Below, piece by piece: positions 44,320 through 53,709 of a stretch of DNA of 64,000 nucleotides; positions within the stretch are counted from its first letter, which is position 1; each line of letters opens with the position of its first letter. The DNA lies in NCBI RefSeq assembly GCF_003129465.1, contig NZ_QFFF01000001.1, positions 1,845,501 to 1,909,500 on the forward strand. The letters are read 5' to 3'. A program made the position numbers and the translations under genes. The stretch comes from Sphingosinicella humi. GTDB taxonomy: Bacteria > Pseudomonadota > Alphaproteobacteria > Sphingomonadales > Sphingomonadaceae. The notes under the pieces were generated by a model. The model saw nothing but the letters and a program-made list of their open reading frames with translations, was not told where the DNA came from and ran no database searches.

Positions 44320-45963
44320 ATGAAGAATGTTCGCAGCCGATTGATGCGCTCCCTAGGCGCCACCGCCCTGCTGGCCGCGATGGTGGCCGCCCCCCTTCCG
44401 GCCGCGCCCGGCGCGTCGGTTCCGGATCCGATCCCTGCCCGCACCGAAGGGATCGGTCCTTATCAGCGGATCGTCCTCCGCAACGTCACCATCGTCAACG
44501 GCACGGGCGCGCCTGCGCAGGGGCCTTATGACATCGTCCTCTCGGGCGACCGCATCGCCGAGATCAAATCGATCGGTTCGCCAGGCGCCATTGACGAAAA
44601 TCGCCGCGCCGCGCCCGGCGATCATGAGATCGACCTCACCGGCCATTATGTCCTGCCCGGCTTCGTCGACTCCCACGTCCATCTGCACAGCCTGGAGGAC
44701 GGCCAGAACGTCCCCTCCGAATATGTGCTGAAGCTGTGGCTGGCGAACGGCGTCACGTCGGTACGCGACGTCGGCAGCAGCGGGCGCCCGATCGAATGGC
44801 TGGTCGACATCAAGCGCCGCAGTGCTGCCAACGAAATCGTCGCACCCCGCATCGACATCTATCCGATGTTCCAGGACATCCTCGACAAGCCGGTCAACGA
44901 TCCGGAGATGGCGCGCCACGCCGTGCGCGAGGCCAAGCGTCGCGGCGCCGACGGCATCAAGTTCATCGGCGGCGAGGAGGATGTGCTCTACGCCGCGCTC
45001 GACGAAGCCGAGAAGGTCGGCCTCAGGACGACCATGCACCATGCCCAGCAGGTGGTCGCCTATGCCGACGTGCTCCGCACCTCCGCCCACGGCCTCGACT
45101 CGATGGAGCATTGGTACGGCCTTCCCGAAGCCATGTTCACCGATCGCTCGGTCCAGGATTGGCCGACCGATTATGTGAACAATGACGAGCAGATGCGCTT
45201 CGGCGAGGCCGGACGTCTTTGGAAGCAGGCGGCCGAGCCCGGCTCCGACGCCTGGAACAAGGTGATGGACACGTTGCTGGAGCGCGATTTCGTGCTCAGC
45301 CCCACCTTCACCGCCTATCTCACCAGCCGCGACTTCATGCGCATGAGCCGCGCCACCTGGCACGACGAATATACGCTGCCGTCGCTGTGGGACTGGTATC
45401 GCCCCAGCCGCACCAATCACGGTTCCTACTGGTTCGACTGGACCACCGAGGACGAGATGGCGTGGAAGGAGAATTACCGTCTCTGGATGCGCTTCGTAAA
45501 CGACTACAAGAACCGGGGCGGCACCGTGACGGTGGGGAGCGACAGCGGCTTCATCTACAATCTCTACGGCTTCGGCTACACTCAGGAGATGCTGCTGCTG
45601 CGCGAGGCCGGCTTCAGCCCGCTGGAGGTGATCCACGCCGCCACGCAGGCAGGCGCGGAGGCGCTCGGCCATGAAAACGAACTCGGCACCATCCGCGTCG
45701 GCCGCAAGGCGGACCTCGTCATCGTGGACGGCAACCCGATCGCGAACCTGAAGCTGCTGTTCGGCACCGGCACGGTCAAGCTCAACGACGAGACCAAGCA
45801 GGTCGAGCGCGTCGGCGGCATCCGCTACACGGTCAAGGACGGCATCATCTACGACGCGCGCGAACTGCGCGCGGAGGTGCGCGACATGGTGGCGCGGCAG
45901 AAGACGGAGCGGAACATTCCGGCCGGCCCGATGAAGATCGAGGCGGTCGACCTCACCCGATAA
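44320..45963 (+). CDS. Exported amidohydrolase-family peptidase
   Basis: 547 residues with a signal peptide (MKNVRSRLMRSLGATALLAA to PLPAAPGA). It has the amidohydrolase fold: metal motif DSHVHLHS (His119, His121), DGIKFIGGEEDVLY, a later His pair MHHAQQVVAY, and GSDSGFIYN. Members include imidazolonepropionase-like enzymes and Xaa-Pro dipeptidases, and the nearest role here is hydrolysis of imino-peptides outside the cytoplasm. It lies between the TonB receptor and a DUF885 peptidase. The substrate is not shown by the sequence. Confidence 0.8.
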   Translation: MKNVRSRLMRSLGATALLAAMVAAPLPAAPGASVPDPIPARTEGIGPYQRIVLRNVTIVNGTGAPAQGPYDIVLSGDRIAEIKSIGSPGAIDENRRAAPGDHEIDLTGHYVLPGFVDSHVHLHSLEDGQNVPSEYVLKLWLANGVTSVRDVGSSGRPIEWLVDIKRRSAANEIVAPRIDIYPMFQDILDKPVNDPEMARHAVREAKRRGADGIKFIGGEEDVLYAALDEAEKVGLRTTMHHAQQVVAYADVLRTSAHGLDSMEHWYGLPEAMFTDRSVQDWPTDYVNNDEQMRFGEAGRLWKQAAEPGSDAWNKVMDTLLERDFVLSPTFTAYLTSRDFMRMSRATWHDEYTLPSLWDWYRPSRTNHGSYWFDWTTEDEMAWKENYRLWMRFVNDYKNRGGTVTVGSDSGFIYNLYGFGYTQEMLLLREAGFSPLEVIHAATQAGAEALGHENELGTIRVGRKADLVIVDGNPIANLKLLFGTGTVKLNDETKQVERVGGIRYTVKDGIIYDARELRAEVRDMVARQKTERNIPAGPMKIEAVDLTR

Positions 45964-45985
45964 GAGGATGCAAGGAGGGCATATA

Positions 45986-47773
45986 ATGAAGACCATATCC
46001 TGGGCCGCGATGGCGACGGCCCTCATGATCGCCGCGCCGGCAGCACCCGTCTGGGCCCAGCCGTCGGCCGGCGCGGCGCAAACGGTTCCGGGCAGCGCCG
46101 ACGCGCGGCTGAAGGCGCTGTACGACGCCGAGTGGGACTGGCGCGAGAAGGAAATGGCGCGCGAACCGGGCGAGGACGGGCGCGGCGCTACGGCCGACCA
46201 CCTCCCCCGCGTCGACGCGGCGACCCAGCAGCGTCGGCTCGAATATTGGACGAACGTTCTCTCCGAGTTGGGCAAAATCCCGCGCGACCAGCTGTCTCCC
46301 GAGGAAAAGATCAACGCCGAGGTGTTCGAGACGATCATCACGGCGTTCGTCAACGACATACGCTTCAAGACCTATGAGGCGCCGTTCAACTCCGACAGCT
46401 TCTTCTGGACTGACTTCAGCCCGCGCGAAGGCTTCCAGGATGCCGACGAATATCGGCGTTATCTGGGGCGCCTCAAGGACGTGCCGCGCTACTTTGCCGA
46501 GCAGACCGCCAACATGCGCGCCGGCCTCGCCCGCGGCTTCACCGTGCCCAAGGTGTCGGTGACCGGCCGCGACAAGACGATCGAGCCTTACACCAAGGCC
46601 GACGAGACCAATCCGCTTTACGTCCCCTTCCTGCAAATGCCGTCGAATATTCCGGCGGCGGAGCAGGAGCGACTGAAGGCCGAGGCCAAGCAGGTCATCG
46701 CGCAACAGGCGGTGCCCGCTTATACCGAGCTCCTCTCCTTCATCCGTGACGAATATCTGCCGAAGGCGCGGACGAACATCAGCGCGTCCTCGCTGCCGGA
46801 CGGCAAGGCCTATTACCAGGCGATGATCGAGAAGTTCACGACGCTGAAGCTGACGCCCGAGGAGATCCACAAGATCGGCCTAAGCGAAGTGGCTCGGATC
46901 ACGGCCGAGATGGAGGCGACGAAGAAGAAGGCGGGCTTCAACGGCACGCTCGGCGAGTTCCGGCACTTCCTGAAGACCGATCCGCAATTCTACGCCAAGA
47001 CGCCGCACGAACTAATCGCCGAGGCCTCCTATTGGGTGAAGAAGGCGGATCTGAAGCTCAAGGACACGATCGGCTTCCTGCCCCGCTTCCGCCACGGCAT
47101 CCTGCCGGTGCCCGAGGCGTTGGCGCCAATCTACACCGGTGGACGCGGCGGTCTCGAAAGCTGCCTGTTCAACACGTACAACCTACCGGCGCGCCCGCTC
47201 TACACCCTGCCGTCGCTCGCGCTGCACGAATGCACCCCGGGGCATAGCTTCCAAGGGGCGCTCGCCCTCGAAGGACCCCCGCGTCCGGCTTTCCGTAACG
47301 CCACCTATTTCTCAGGCTATGGCGAGGGCTGGGGCCTCTATACCGAATGGCTTGGCACCGTGATGGGCATTTACGAGACGCCCTATCAGGAGTTCGGCCG
47401 CCACACCTACGAGATGTGGCGCGCCGTCCGGCTCGTGGTCGACACCGGCATCCACCATTATGGCTGGAGCCGCGAAAAGGCGCTCGACTATATGAAGGCC
47501 AATCTGGCCCTCTCGGATCATGAGATCACGACCGAGGTCGACCGCTACATTGCCTGGCCGGGACAGGCCGTTTCCTACAAGCTGGGCGAGCTCCAGATCC
47601 GCCGCCACCGCCGCGAGGCGGAGCAGGCGCTCGGGCCGAAGTTCGACCAGCGCAAGTTCCACGACGCGATCCTCCAGATCGGGTCGGTGCCGTTGCCGGT
47701 GCTGGAGGAGAGGATGAAGCAGTTCATCGCCGATGGCGGCGAGAACCCGCCCATGACCGCCGCTGCCCCCTAA
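45986..47773 (+). CDS. Exported DUF885 metallopeptidase
   Basis: 595 residues with a signal peptide (MKTISWAAMATALMIAAPAA to VWAQ). DUF885 zinc site: HECTPGH at 414-420 with downstream GYGEGWGLYTEWLG; the family core also includes RPLYTLPSLALHECTPGH-type context. AAGGAGG 7 bases before ATG is a strong site. DUF885 proteins are zinc peptidases related to carboxypeptidase Taq-like folds. Placement in the receptor operon suggests digestion of imported peptides in the periplasm. A strong terminator follows. Confidence 0.88.
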   Translation: MKTISWAAMATALMIAAPAAPVWAQPSAGAAQTVPGSADARLKALYDAEWDWREKEMAREPGEDGRGATADHLPRVDAATQQRRLEYWTNVLSELGKIPRDQLSPEEKINAEVFETIITAFVNDIRFKTYEAPFNSDSFFWTDFSPREGFQDADEYRRYLGRLKDVPRYFAEQTANMRAGLARGFTVPKVSVTGRDKTIEPYTKADETNPLYVPFLQMPSNIPAAEQERLKAEAKQVIAQQAVPAYTELLSFIRDEYLPKARTNISASSLPDGKAYYQAMIEKFTTLKLTPEEIHKIGLSEVARITAEMEATKKKAGFNGTLGEFRHFLKTDPQFYAKTPHELIAEASYWVKKADLKLKDTIGFLPRFRHGILPVPEALAPIYTGGRGGLESCLFNTYNLPARPLYTLPSLALHECTPGHSFQGALALEGPPRPAFRNATYFSGYGEGWGLYTEWLGTVMGIYETPYQEFGRHTYEMWRAVRLVVDTGIHHYGWSREKALDYMKANLALSDHEITTEVDRYIAWPGQAVSYKLGELQIRRHRREAEQALGPKFDQRKFHDAILQIGSVPLPVLEERMKQFIADGGENPPMTAAAP

Positions 47774-47797
47774 GGCAGCCGTTTCGAGCCAAAAGCG

Positions 47798-47837
47798 CTG
47801 CGCCGGCCGTCTCCCCGACGGCCGGCGCAGTTGTTTT
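47798..47837 (+). terminator. Strong Rho-independent terminator
   Basis: A 14-base perfect stem, CTGCGCCGGCCGTC with GACGGCCGGCGCAG, around TCCCC, followed by TTGTTTT. It ends the TonB receptor operon. Confidence 0.9.
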
Positions 47838-47929
47838 CGGGTGAAGCGCAGCGGGGGCTCCAAAGCGACGCGGAAACTGAGAGTGACCCGGCGCCAACAT
47901 CCGCGCCCTCTCAATCCTTCATCAGACAC

Positions 47930-48030
47930 CAACCATCCGTTACCCAGCGAAGGCCGGGTTCAGACGGTGTCGGTCGCGACCGCTGCATGGATGCCAGCCT
48001 TCGCGGACATGACGCCGGTGTAGGTGCTCG
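47930..48030. repeat. Degenerate REP-like element
   Basis: CCAGCGAAGGCCGGG near 47943 and GGATGCCAGCCTTCGCGGACATGACG near 47992-48017 in form resemble the dispersed GCGAAGGCCGG...CCGGCCTTCGC palindromes common in sphingomonads. It lies in a 341-base gap between two convergent operons. The resemblance is by eye. Confidence 0.4.
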
Positions 48031-48060
48031 GTCGGCGCGACCTCCACTGCTGTGGGCCAC

Positions 48061-48088
48061 AAAAAAGGGGCGGCCCGTAGGCCGCCCC
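48061..48088 (-). terminator. Rho-independent terminator of the permease operon
   Basis: On the minus strand GGGGCGGCC and GGCCGCCCC form a 9-base stem with loop TACG, followed by TTTTTT. It lies 27 bases after the permease stop. Confidence 0.9.
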
Positions 48089-48114
48089 TTCGTTTCCTGC
48101 GCTCTGCGCCGAGA

Positions 48115-49551
48115 TCAGGATCGTTCGACCGCGAGGATGTCGCGGGTGAGCATGCTCCGCGCGCGGCCGTAGAGCAGATAGACTGCAAGGCCGATCGCGT
48201 TCCAGGCGACGAAGCGCATCAGGGTGATCTCCGGCAGGCTGAGCATGAGATAAGCGCAACCCACGATCGCGAGCGTGCCCACCACATAGGGCTGCGGGCA
48301 GCGGAACACGCGCGGCAGATCGGGCTGCGTTTTCCTCAGGATCATCAGGCAGGCGCCGACCGCGATGAAGGCGAGCAGCGTCCCGGCATTGGCGAGCTCC
48401 GCCAGGTCGCCGATCGTGAAGAAGCCGGCGAAGGCGGCGACGAACAGGCCGGTGAGGCCGGTGATGAGCACCGGCGAGCCGGTCCGCGGCGACACCTTGC
48501 TCGCCCAGCGCGGCAGCAGCCCGTCGCGCGACATGACGAAGAAGATGCGGCTCTGGCCGTACATCATCACCAGGATCACCGACGGCAGCGCAACGATCGC
48601 CGCCAGCGCCACTGCGGACGCCGCGAACGGATGATCGAGCGCGCGCAGCACGAAGGCGAGCGGTTCGGCGGAGTCGGCGAGCACCGTGTAGCTGATCGCG
48701 CCGACCGCGCCGATCGCGACCAGCATGTAGATCGAGGTCGCCGTCAGCATCGATCCGATGATGCCGATCTTGAGGTCGCGGGACGGATTCTTCGCTTCCT
48801 CGGCCGATGTCGCGACCGCGTCGAAGCCGTAGAAGGCGAAGAAGACGATCGCCGCCGCCGCCATCACGCCGCGAGTCTCCCCGTCCTGCACAACGCTGCC
48901 GAAGCCATAGGGCATGAAGGGCGTCAGGTTGGCGGAGTCGAAGGCTGGGAGAGTGAGCGCTACAAATACGCCGAGCGCGGCGAGTTTGATAACGACGAGG
49001 AAGATGTTGAAAGTCGCGCTTTCCCGCGTGCCCGCCATCAGCATTCCGGCAATGGTCAGCGCCACCAGCACCGCGGGGAGGTTGACGATGCCGCCTTCAT
49101 GGGGCCCCACTAGCAAGAGGGGTGGAAGATGTATTCCCGCCGCCTCGAGCCAGCCGACCAGATAGGCGGACCAGCCGACCGCCACCGCGCTGCAGGCCAC
49201 CGAATATTCGAGGATGAGGCTCCAGCCGACGATCCAGCCGAGCGTCTCGCCCAGCACGGAATAGGTATAGGTGTAGGCGCTGCCCGAGGTGGGAATCATC
49301 GTCGCCAGCTCGGCATAGGCGAGCGCCGCGCAGGCGCAGACCGCGCCGGCGATGGCGAAGGCAAGGATCACCGCGGGCCCCGCCCGGTCCGCCCCGACCC
49401 CGGTCAGCGTGTAGATGCCGGTGCCGACGATCGCTCCGACGCCCAACGCCACGAGATGAGGCCAGCTGAGGGTTTTCCTTAATACTCGGTCGGGCTCGAG
49501 CGTGCCGTCGGCGTGCAACGGCTTGCGCGGGCCAAAGATACTTTGCGCCAC
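48115..49551 (-). CDS. APC-superfamily amino acid permease
   Basis: 478 residues with 12 or more helices. LSWPHLVALGVGAIVGTGIY, IPTSGSAYTYTYSVLGETLG, FYGFDAVATSAEEAKNPSRD and GQSRIFFVMSRDGLLPRW are APC landmarks. The start is GTG 49551 with AGGA upstream. It is the last gene of the operon dapA-like, epimerase, semialdehyde dehydrogenase, gntR, permease, so hydroxyproline or proline uptake is the likely job. The substrate is inferred from the operon. Confidence 0.88.
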   Translation of the reverse strand: MAQSIFGPRKPLHADGTLEPDRVLRKTLSWPHLVALGVGAIVGTGIYTLTGVGADRAGPAVILAFAIAGAVCACAALAYAELATMIPTSGSAYTYTYSVLGETLGWIVGWSLILEYSVACSAVAVGWSAYLVGWLEAAGIHLPPLLLVGPHEGGIVNLPAVLVALTIAGMLMAGTRESATFNIFLVVIKLAALGVFVALTLPAFDSANLTPFMPYGFGSVVQDGETRGVMAAAAIVFFAFYGFDAVATSAEEAKNPSRDLKIGIIGSMLTATSIYMLVAIGAVGAISYTVLADSAEPLAFVLRALDHPFAASAVALAAIVALPSVILVMMYGQSRIFFVMSRDGLLPRWASKVSPRTGSPVLITGLTGLFVAAFAGFFTIGDLAELANAGTLLAFIAVGACLMILRKTQPDLPRVFRCPQPYVVGTLAIVGCAYLMLSLPEITLMRFVAWNAIGLAVYLLYGRARSMLTRDILAVERS

Positions 49552-49588
49552 TTCGGTGTTCCTCTTTCCTGGATTTTTATGCGGCCGG

Positions 49589-50260
49589 CTATTCCGGCTT
49601 CTGCTCTTTGCGTTCCGCCGACAGCTGCCGGCGCAGATCCTCCAATGTTTGTTCGATATGGGTGCGCGTCAGCGACGCGGCGGTCCTGCCGTCGCGGGCC
49701 AGCCAGCGCTCCAACATGCTGCGGTGCTCGTCGATCGCGCGTTCGTCGCGTCCCGAGGGCTCCAGATGCTTGCGGACATAGCGCTCCGAAAGGATGTGGA
49801 GCCGCTCGATGATGCTGAACGTGATCGGCTGGCCGGCCGGCCGCACGAGCGCGAGGTGGAAGGCGCGGTTGAACGCGCCGACGCTCTCGCCGCGGGCGTC
49901 GGTCACCCGGTCGAGCTCGGCCAGCGCCTGGCGGGCGACCGCCTGCTCATCGTCCTTCGCCTGCTCGGCCGCCAAGGCCACCGCATCGGGCTCCAGCTTC
50001 AACCTCAAGGCGTAGACTTCCTCGGCCTCCTGCGTCGACAGCGGCCGAACGAAGAAGCCGCGGTTCGCCTGGGAGCGGATCAGTCCTTCCTGTTCCAGCC
50101 GGGTCAGCGCCTCGCGGAGCGGGATCTTGCTGACGCCGAGTTCCGCCGCCAACGCGTCCTGGCGGATCGGCAGATCGGCGGTGACCTCGCCGGAAAGAAT
50201 TCGGTCGCGCACCAGCTCGACGAGCTGGTCGGAAAGATTGCGGACGACAATGCTGCTCAT
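49589..50260 (-). CDS. GntR-family regulator, FCD subfamily
   Basis: 223 residues. The winged helix reads RDRILSGEVTADLPIRQDAL, LAAELGVSKIPLREALTRLE and GLIRSQANRGFFVRPLS; a C-terminal all-helical FCD domain follows (ALNRAFHLALVRPAGQ-type; HRSMLERWLARDG). FCD regulators sense organic acids or amino acids. It lies 7 bases after the semialdehyde dehydrogenase gene, inside the operon it likely controls, and is the only regulator in the locus. It is the best candidate to bind the ATCGTATACGAT-like sites. Confidence 0.9.
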   Translation of the reverse strand: MSSIVVRNLSDQLVELVRDRILSGEVTADLPIRQDALAAELGVSKIPLREALTRLEQEGLIRSQANRGFFVRPLSTQEAEEVYALRLKLEPDAVALAAEQAKDDEQAVARQALAELDRVTDARGESVGAFNRAFHLALVRPAGQPITFSIIERLHILSERYVRKHLEPSGRDERAIDEHRSMLERWLARDGRTAASLTRTHIEQTLEDLRRQLSAERKEQKPE

Positions 50261-50267
50261 GAAGCGA

Positions 50268-51707
50268 TCATAACGCTTTTTGGTAGCTTGTCTTCAATAT
50301 CGTATAAAATGTACGTGCGGCGCGGCCTTGCTCGCGCGGACCGTAGCTGGAGGCGCCGGTGCCGCCAAACGGTGCGTGATAATCGACGCCGGCCGTGGGC
50401 AGGTTCACCATCAGCATCCCGGCGCGGGCGCGACGCTTGAACTCCTCGGCGTGGAGCAGCGAGCGCGTGCAGATGCCGGCGGACAGGCCGAAGCGGTTGC
50501 CGTTCAGCGTTTCGATCGCCTCATCGAAGCCGTTTACACGGATGACGCCGGCGACCGGGCCGAAAATCTCCTCCTGGCCCAGCGTGCTGGCGGTCGAGAC
50601 ATTGTCGAACAGCGTCGGCGCGTAGAAGCAATGCTCCATCTCCGCGGCGCTGCCACCGAAGAGGGGCTTCAGCCCGGTGCCTTCGACCTCGGCCACCTGG
50701 CGGGCGATGAGCTGCTTCTGGCGCGGCGCGGCGAGCGGTCCGACCTGGGTGGCCGGATCGCGCGGGTCGCCGATCTTGAGGGTCGCGACCTTCGCCTTCA
50801 CCGCCTCGACGAAGCGGTCGGCGATCGCTTCCTCGACGATGATGCGCGACGTGGCCGTGCAGCGTTGCCCGGCCGCGAAGAAGGCGCCGTTCACGGCGCA
50901 GTCGACGGCATTGTCCAGATCGGCATCGGCCATGACGATGAGACCGTTCACACCGCCCATCTCCAGTTGCACCCGGACGGAACGCTGAGCGGCGGCGAGG
51001 CGGACGCGCTCGCCGGTCGCGACCGATCCGGTGAAGCTGATCGCGTCGACTCCGTCGGCTTCGGTCAGCGCCTTGCCGGCGCCACCGGCGCCCAGCAGCA
51101 TGTTGACGCTGCCGGCGGGGAGGCCGCTTTCCGCGATGATCTTCATCAGCGCGTCGGCGGTAGCGGAGGAGATTTCCGACGGCTTCCACACCACCGCGTT
51201 GCCGAAGGCGAGCGCCGGGGCGATCTTCCAGGCCGGGATGGCGATGGGGAAATTCCAGGGCGTGATCGCCGCGACGACACCGACGGGCGCGTAGTCGACC
51301 TCGACGGTCGCGCCGGGGCGGGTGGAGGCGAAGCGTTCGCCGACATTACGCAGCGTCTCGCCGGCGAAGAAGTCGAACAGCCGGGCGGCCCGCATCACCT
51401 CGCCCTTGGAATCGCCCAAGGTCTTGCCGGTCTCGCGGGCGATGAGCAGCGCCAGGCGGTCGGCCTCGGCGGCGAGGGCGCGGCCGATACGGGCGAGCGC
51501 ATCGGCCCGCGCCTCGATGCCGGCCGAAGCGAGCGCATCGACGGCGCCGCGCGCGGCGGCCACCGCCTCGGCGACGAGGTCCGGCGCCGCTTCCGGGCCT
51601 TCGACGCGAAGATCGTCCGGCAGGGCAGGGTTGCTCTGTTCGAAGGCGGTGGAGCCGGTGACGGCGCGGCCGGCGACGTGGTGGGAAAGGGTGATGGTCT
51701 CGGTCAT
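50268..51707 (-). CDS. 2,5-dioxovalerate (alpha-ketoglutaric semialdehyde) dehydrogenase
   Basis: 479 residues of the aldehyde dehydrogenase superfamily. [37 protein letters not shown] and catalytic Cys283 (GQRCTATSR) and Glu249 (VQLEMGGVN) are present. In hydroxyproline catabolism this class oxidises alpha-ketoglutaric semialdehyde to 2-oxoglutarate. GAGGA precedes the ATG. It lies 9 bases after the epimerase gene in a five-gene operon. The assignment within the superfamily rests on context. Confidence 0.88.
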   Translation of the reverse strand: MTETITLSHHVAGRAVTGSTAFEQSNPALPDDLRVEGPEAAPDLVAEAVAAARGAVDALASAGIEARADALARIGRALAAEADRLALLIARETGKTLGDSKGEVMRAARLFDFFAGETLRNVGERFASTRPGATVEVDYAPVGVVAAITPWNFPIAIPAWKIAPALAFGNAVVWKPSEISSATADALMKIIAESGLPAGSVNMLLGAGGAGKALTEADGVDAISFTGSVATGERVRLAAAQRSVRVQLEMGGVNGLIVMADADLDNAVDCAVNGAFFAAGQRCTATSRIIVEEAIADRFVEAVKAKVATLKIGDPRDPATQVGPLAAPRQKQLIARQVAEVEGTGLKPLFGGSAAEMEHCFYAPTLFDNVSTASTLGQEEIFGPVAGVIRVNGFDEAIETLNGNRFGLSAGICTRSLLHAEEFKRRARAGMLMVNLPTAGVDYHAPFGGTGASSYGPREQGRAARTFYTILKTSYQKAL

Positions 51708-51716
51708 GTTTCGTCC

Positions 51717-52715
51717 TCAGACGACCGAGAAGCCGGCCCAGAAGGGGTCTTCGCGGTCGATCCAGATGGTGTTGAAGCCGGTGGCAATGGCGGAGCCTTC
51801 GATCGACGGCACAATCGCCGGCTGGTCGCCGATGCTCGTCTCTTCCTCGATCCGGCCGGTGAAGCGACTGCAGATATAGCTTTCGTGAACGAAGCTGTCG
51901 CCGGCCTTGAGGCGCCCGGTGGCGTGGAGATGGGCGAGACGCGCGGACGTGCCGGTGCCGCAGGGGCTGCGGTCGATCGCGCGCTCGCCGTAGAAGACGG
52001 CGTTGCGGCCGTCGGCGCCTTCGCCCTTGGGCTTGTCGGCCCAGAGCACGTGGCTGACGCCGCGGATGCTAGGCTCCAGCGGATGCGCCGGCTCATAGGC
52101 GGCGCGGACGAGCTCGCGGATCGTGCGGCTCAGCTCGACGATGCGCGAGGCCCCCAGGTCGTCGAGGCTCGTATAGGGTCCCTGCGGTTCGACGATGGCG
52201 TAATAGTTGCCGCCATAGGAAACATCGAGCGTCAGCGGCCCGAAGCCGGGCACGTCGATCTCGATGCCGCGCTTGGCGAGATAGGCGGGAACGTTGCGGA
52301 TCTTGACCGACCGCACACGGTCGCCCTCGGCCTTATAGTCGATGTCGATGATGCCCGCCGGCACTTCGATGCGGAGCTTGCCCGGCTGGCGGGGCGTGAT
52401 GAGGCCATGCTCGAGGCCGAACGTCACCAGGCCGATGGTGCCGTGGCCGCACATCGGAAGGCAGCCGCTCGTCTCGATGAAGAGGATGCCGCAGTCGGCG
52501 TCCTCGCGCGTCGGCGGATAAAGAAAGCCGCCGGACATCATGTCGTGTCCGCGCGGCTCGAAGCAGAGGCCGGTCCGGATCCAGTCGAAGCGGGCGAGGA
52601 AATCCTGGCGCCGCTCCGCCATCGTCTCGCCTCGAAGCAGCGGCGCCCCGCCCGCCACGAGGCGGACGGGGTTGCCGGCCGTATGACCGTCTATGCAGAA
52701 GAAGGTGTGCTTCAT
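51717..52715 (-). CDS. hypE: 4-hydroxyproline epimerase
   Basis: 332 residues of the proline racemase family. Both catalytic cysteines are present: Cys89 (PMCGHGTIGL) and Cys252 (RSPCGTGTSAR), as in 4-hydroxyproline epimerase, which interconverts trans-4-hydroxy-L-proline and cis-4-hydroxy-D-proline. The alternative, proline racemase, is made unlikely by the D-hydroxyproline oxidase and DapA-type deaminase beside it. It differs from the paralogue at 40077 exactly at the second catalytic residue. Confidence 0.9.
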   Translation of the reverse strand: MKHTFFCIDGHTAGNPVRLVAGGAPLLRGETMAERRQDFLARFDWIRTGLCFEPRGHDMMSGGFLYPPTREDADCGILFIETSGCLPMCGHGTIGLVTFGLEHGLITPRQPGKLRIEVPAGIIDIDYKAEGDRVRSVKIRNVPAYLAKRGIEIDVPGFGPLTLDVSYGGNYYAIVEPQGPYTSLDDLGASRIVELSRTIRELVRAAYEPAHPLEPSIRGVSHVLWADKPKGEGADGRNAVFYGERAIDRSPCGTGTSARLAHLHATGRLKAGDSFVHESYICSRFTGRIEEETSIGDQPAIVPSIEGSAIATGFNTIWIDREDPFWAGFSVV

Positions 52716-52740
52716 GCGTCAGCCACGCAGCTGGATGGAA

Positions 52741-53661
52741 TCATGCGGCGGCCTTGGTGAGCGTCGGCCGCGTGGCCGCGCATTTCTCGACCATGGCGAT
52801 TACGTCCGCGCGACGGGCACCGCTCAAGGGCAGACGCGGCATGCGGACCCGCTCGGAACCGCGGCCCATGATCTGCTCGGCGAGCTTGATCGACTGGACG
52901 AGGTCCGGATCGGAATCGAGGTGAAGGAGCGGCATGAACCAGCGGTAGATGCGCCGGGCCTCCTCGAAGTCGCCGCGCTCGAACGCGGCGATCAGCGCCA
53001 CCGACTCTTGCGGGAAGGCGCTGGTCAGGCCGGACACCCAGCCGCTCGCGCCGAGCAGCATCGCCTCCAGCGCGACGTCGTCCAGCCCGGCCATGATCGT
53101 GTAGCGATCGCCGAAGCGGTTGATGACGTCGGTGATGCGCCGCGAATCCGGGGCGCTTTCCTTGATGGCCACGACATTGGGGATGTCGGCCAGCTTCTCC
53201 AGCGTCTCGAAATCGATCGACACGCGATAGGCCGGCGGGTTGTTGTAGAGCATGACGGGGAGCGAGGTCGCCTCGGCGACCGCCTTCAAATGGGCGAACA
53301 GCTCCTCGGAGGTTGGCACATAAACCATCGCTGGCAGCACCATCAGCGCGGTCATGCCGATGGCCTCGGCGTCCTTGGCATATTGGACGGCCCGATCGGT
53401 GTTGAGCTCGGACACGCCGGTGATGAGCGGCACCTTGCCGCCAAGCGCCTCGACGGCGCCGCGGAGCACCGCCCGCTTCTCCTCCGGCAGCAGCGAGTTG
53501 TTCTCGCCGACGGTGCCGAGCAGCACCAGCCCGTCCACGCCGTCCTCCACGAGGGCGGTCTGAACACGCTGGGTAGCGTCGAGGTCGACCGACGAATCGG
53601 CTGCGAATTGGGTGGTGGCGGCGGGATAGACGCCCTGCCACATGGGTCTTGACGAACTCAC
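52741..53661 (-). CDS. DapA-family 1-pyrroline-4-hydroxy-2-carboxylate deaminase
   Basis: 306 residues of the class I aldolase DapA family. Schiff-base Lys167 (NVVAIKESAPD), Tyr139 (VMLYNNPPAY) and the GTVGENNSLLPEEK loop are intact. In the hydroxyproline pathway this enzyme removes ammonia and water to give alpha-ketoglutaric semialdehyde. GTG 53661 is preferred over ATG 53643 because GGAGG is well spaced. It is the first gene of the operon and divergent from the D-hydroxyproline oxidase. Dihydrodipicolinate synthase is excluded by context rather than by residues. Confidence 0.87.
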   Translation of the reverse strand: MSSSRPMWQGVYPAATTQFAADSSVDLDATQRVQTALVEDGVDGLVLLGTVGENNSLLPEEKRAVLRGAVEALGGKVPLITGVSELNTDRAVQYAKDAEAIGMTALMVLPAMVYVPTSEELFAHLKAVAEATSLPVMLYNNPPAYRVSIDFETLEKLADIPNVVAIKESAPDSRRITDVINRFGDRYTIMAGLDDVALEAMLLGASGWVSGLTSAFPQESVALIAAFERGDFEEARRIYRWFMPLLHLDSDPDLVQSIKLAEQIMGRGSERVRMPRLPLSGARRADVIAMVEKCAATRPTLTKAAA

Positions 53662-53684
53662 TGGGTCCTCCGTTGCATGTCAAT

Positions 53685-53700
53685 TTCGTATACGGTATAT
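53685..53700. promoter_or_regulatory. Predicted GntR operator in the divergent promoter (site D)
   Basis: TTCGTATACGGT (53685-53696) matches ATCGTATACGAT at ten of twelve positions; GGTATATGAT follows as a weaker half-repeat. It lies 24 bases before the dapA-like start and 14 before the oxidase start, covering both promoters. Confidence 0.65.
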
Positions 53701-53709
53701 GATCCCGCG

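Noticed and set aside
44353-46368. Long minus-strand frame under the amidohydrolase and DUF885 genes
   Set aside because: It is the shadow of two genes with signal peptides and metal motifs.
50299-50310. ATCGTATAAAAT as a further GntR operator before gntR
   Set aside because: It falls within the last codons of the semialdehyde dehydrogenase, in the conserved FYT--KT segment, so the match may be due to coding. It also lacks the right half of the palindrome.
50280-52760. 826-codon plus-strand frame over the semialdehyde dehydrogenase and epimerase genes
   Set aside because: It lies opposite two genes with intact catalytic residues and shows no domain of its own.
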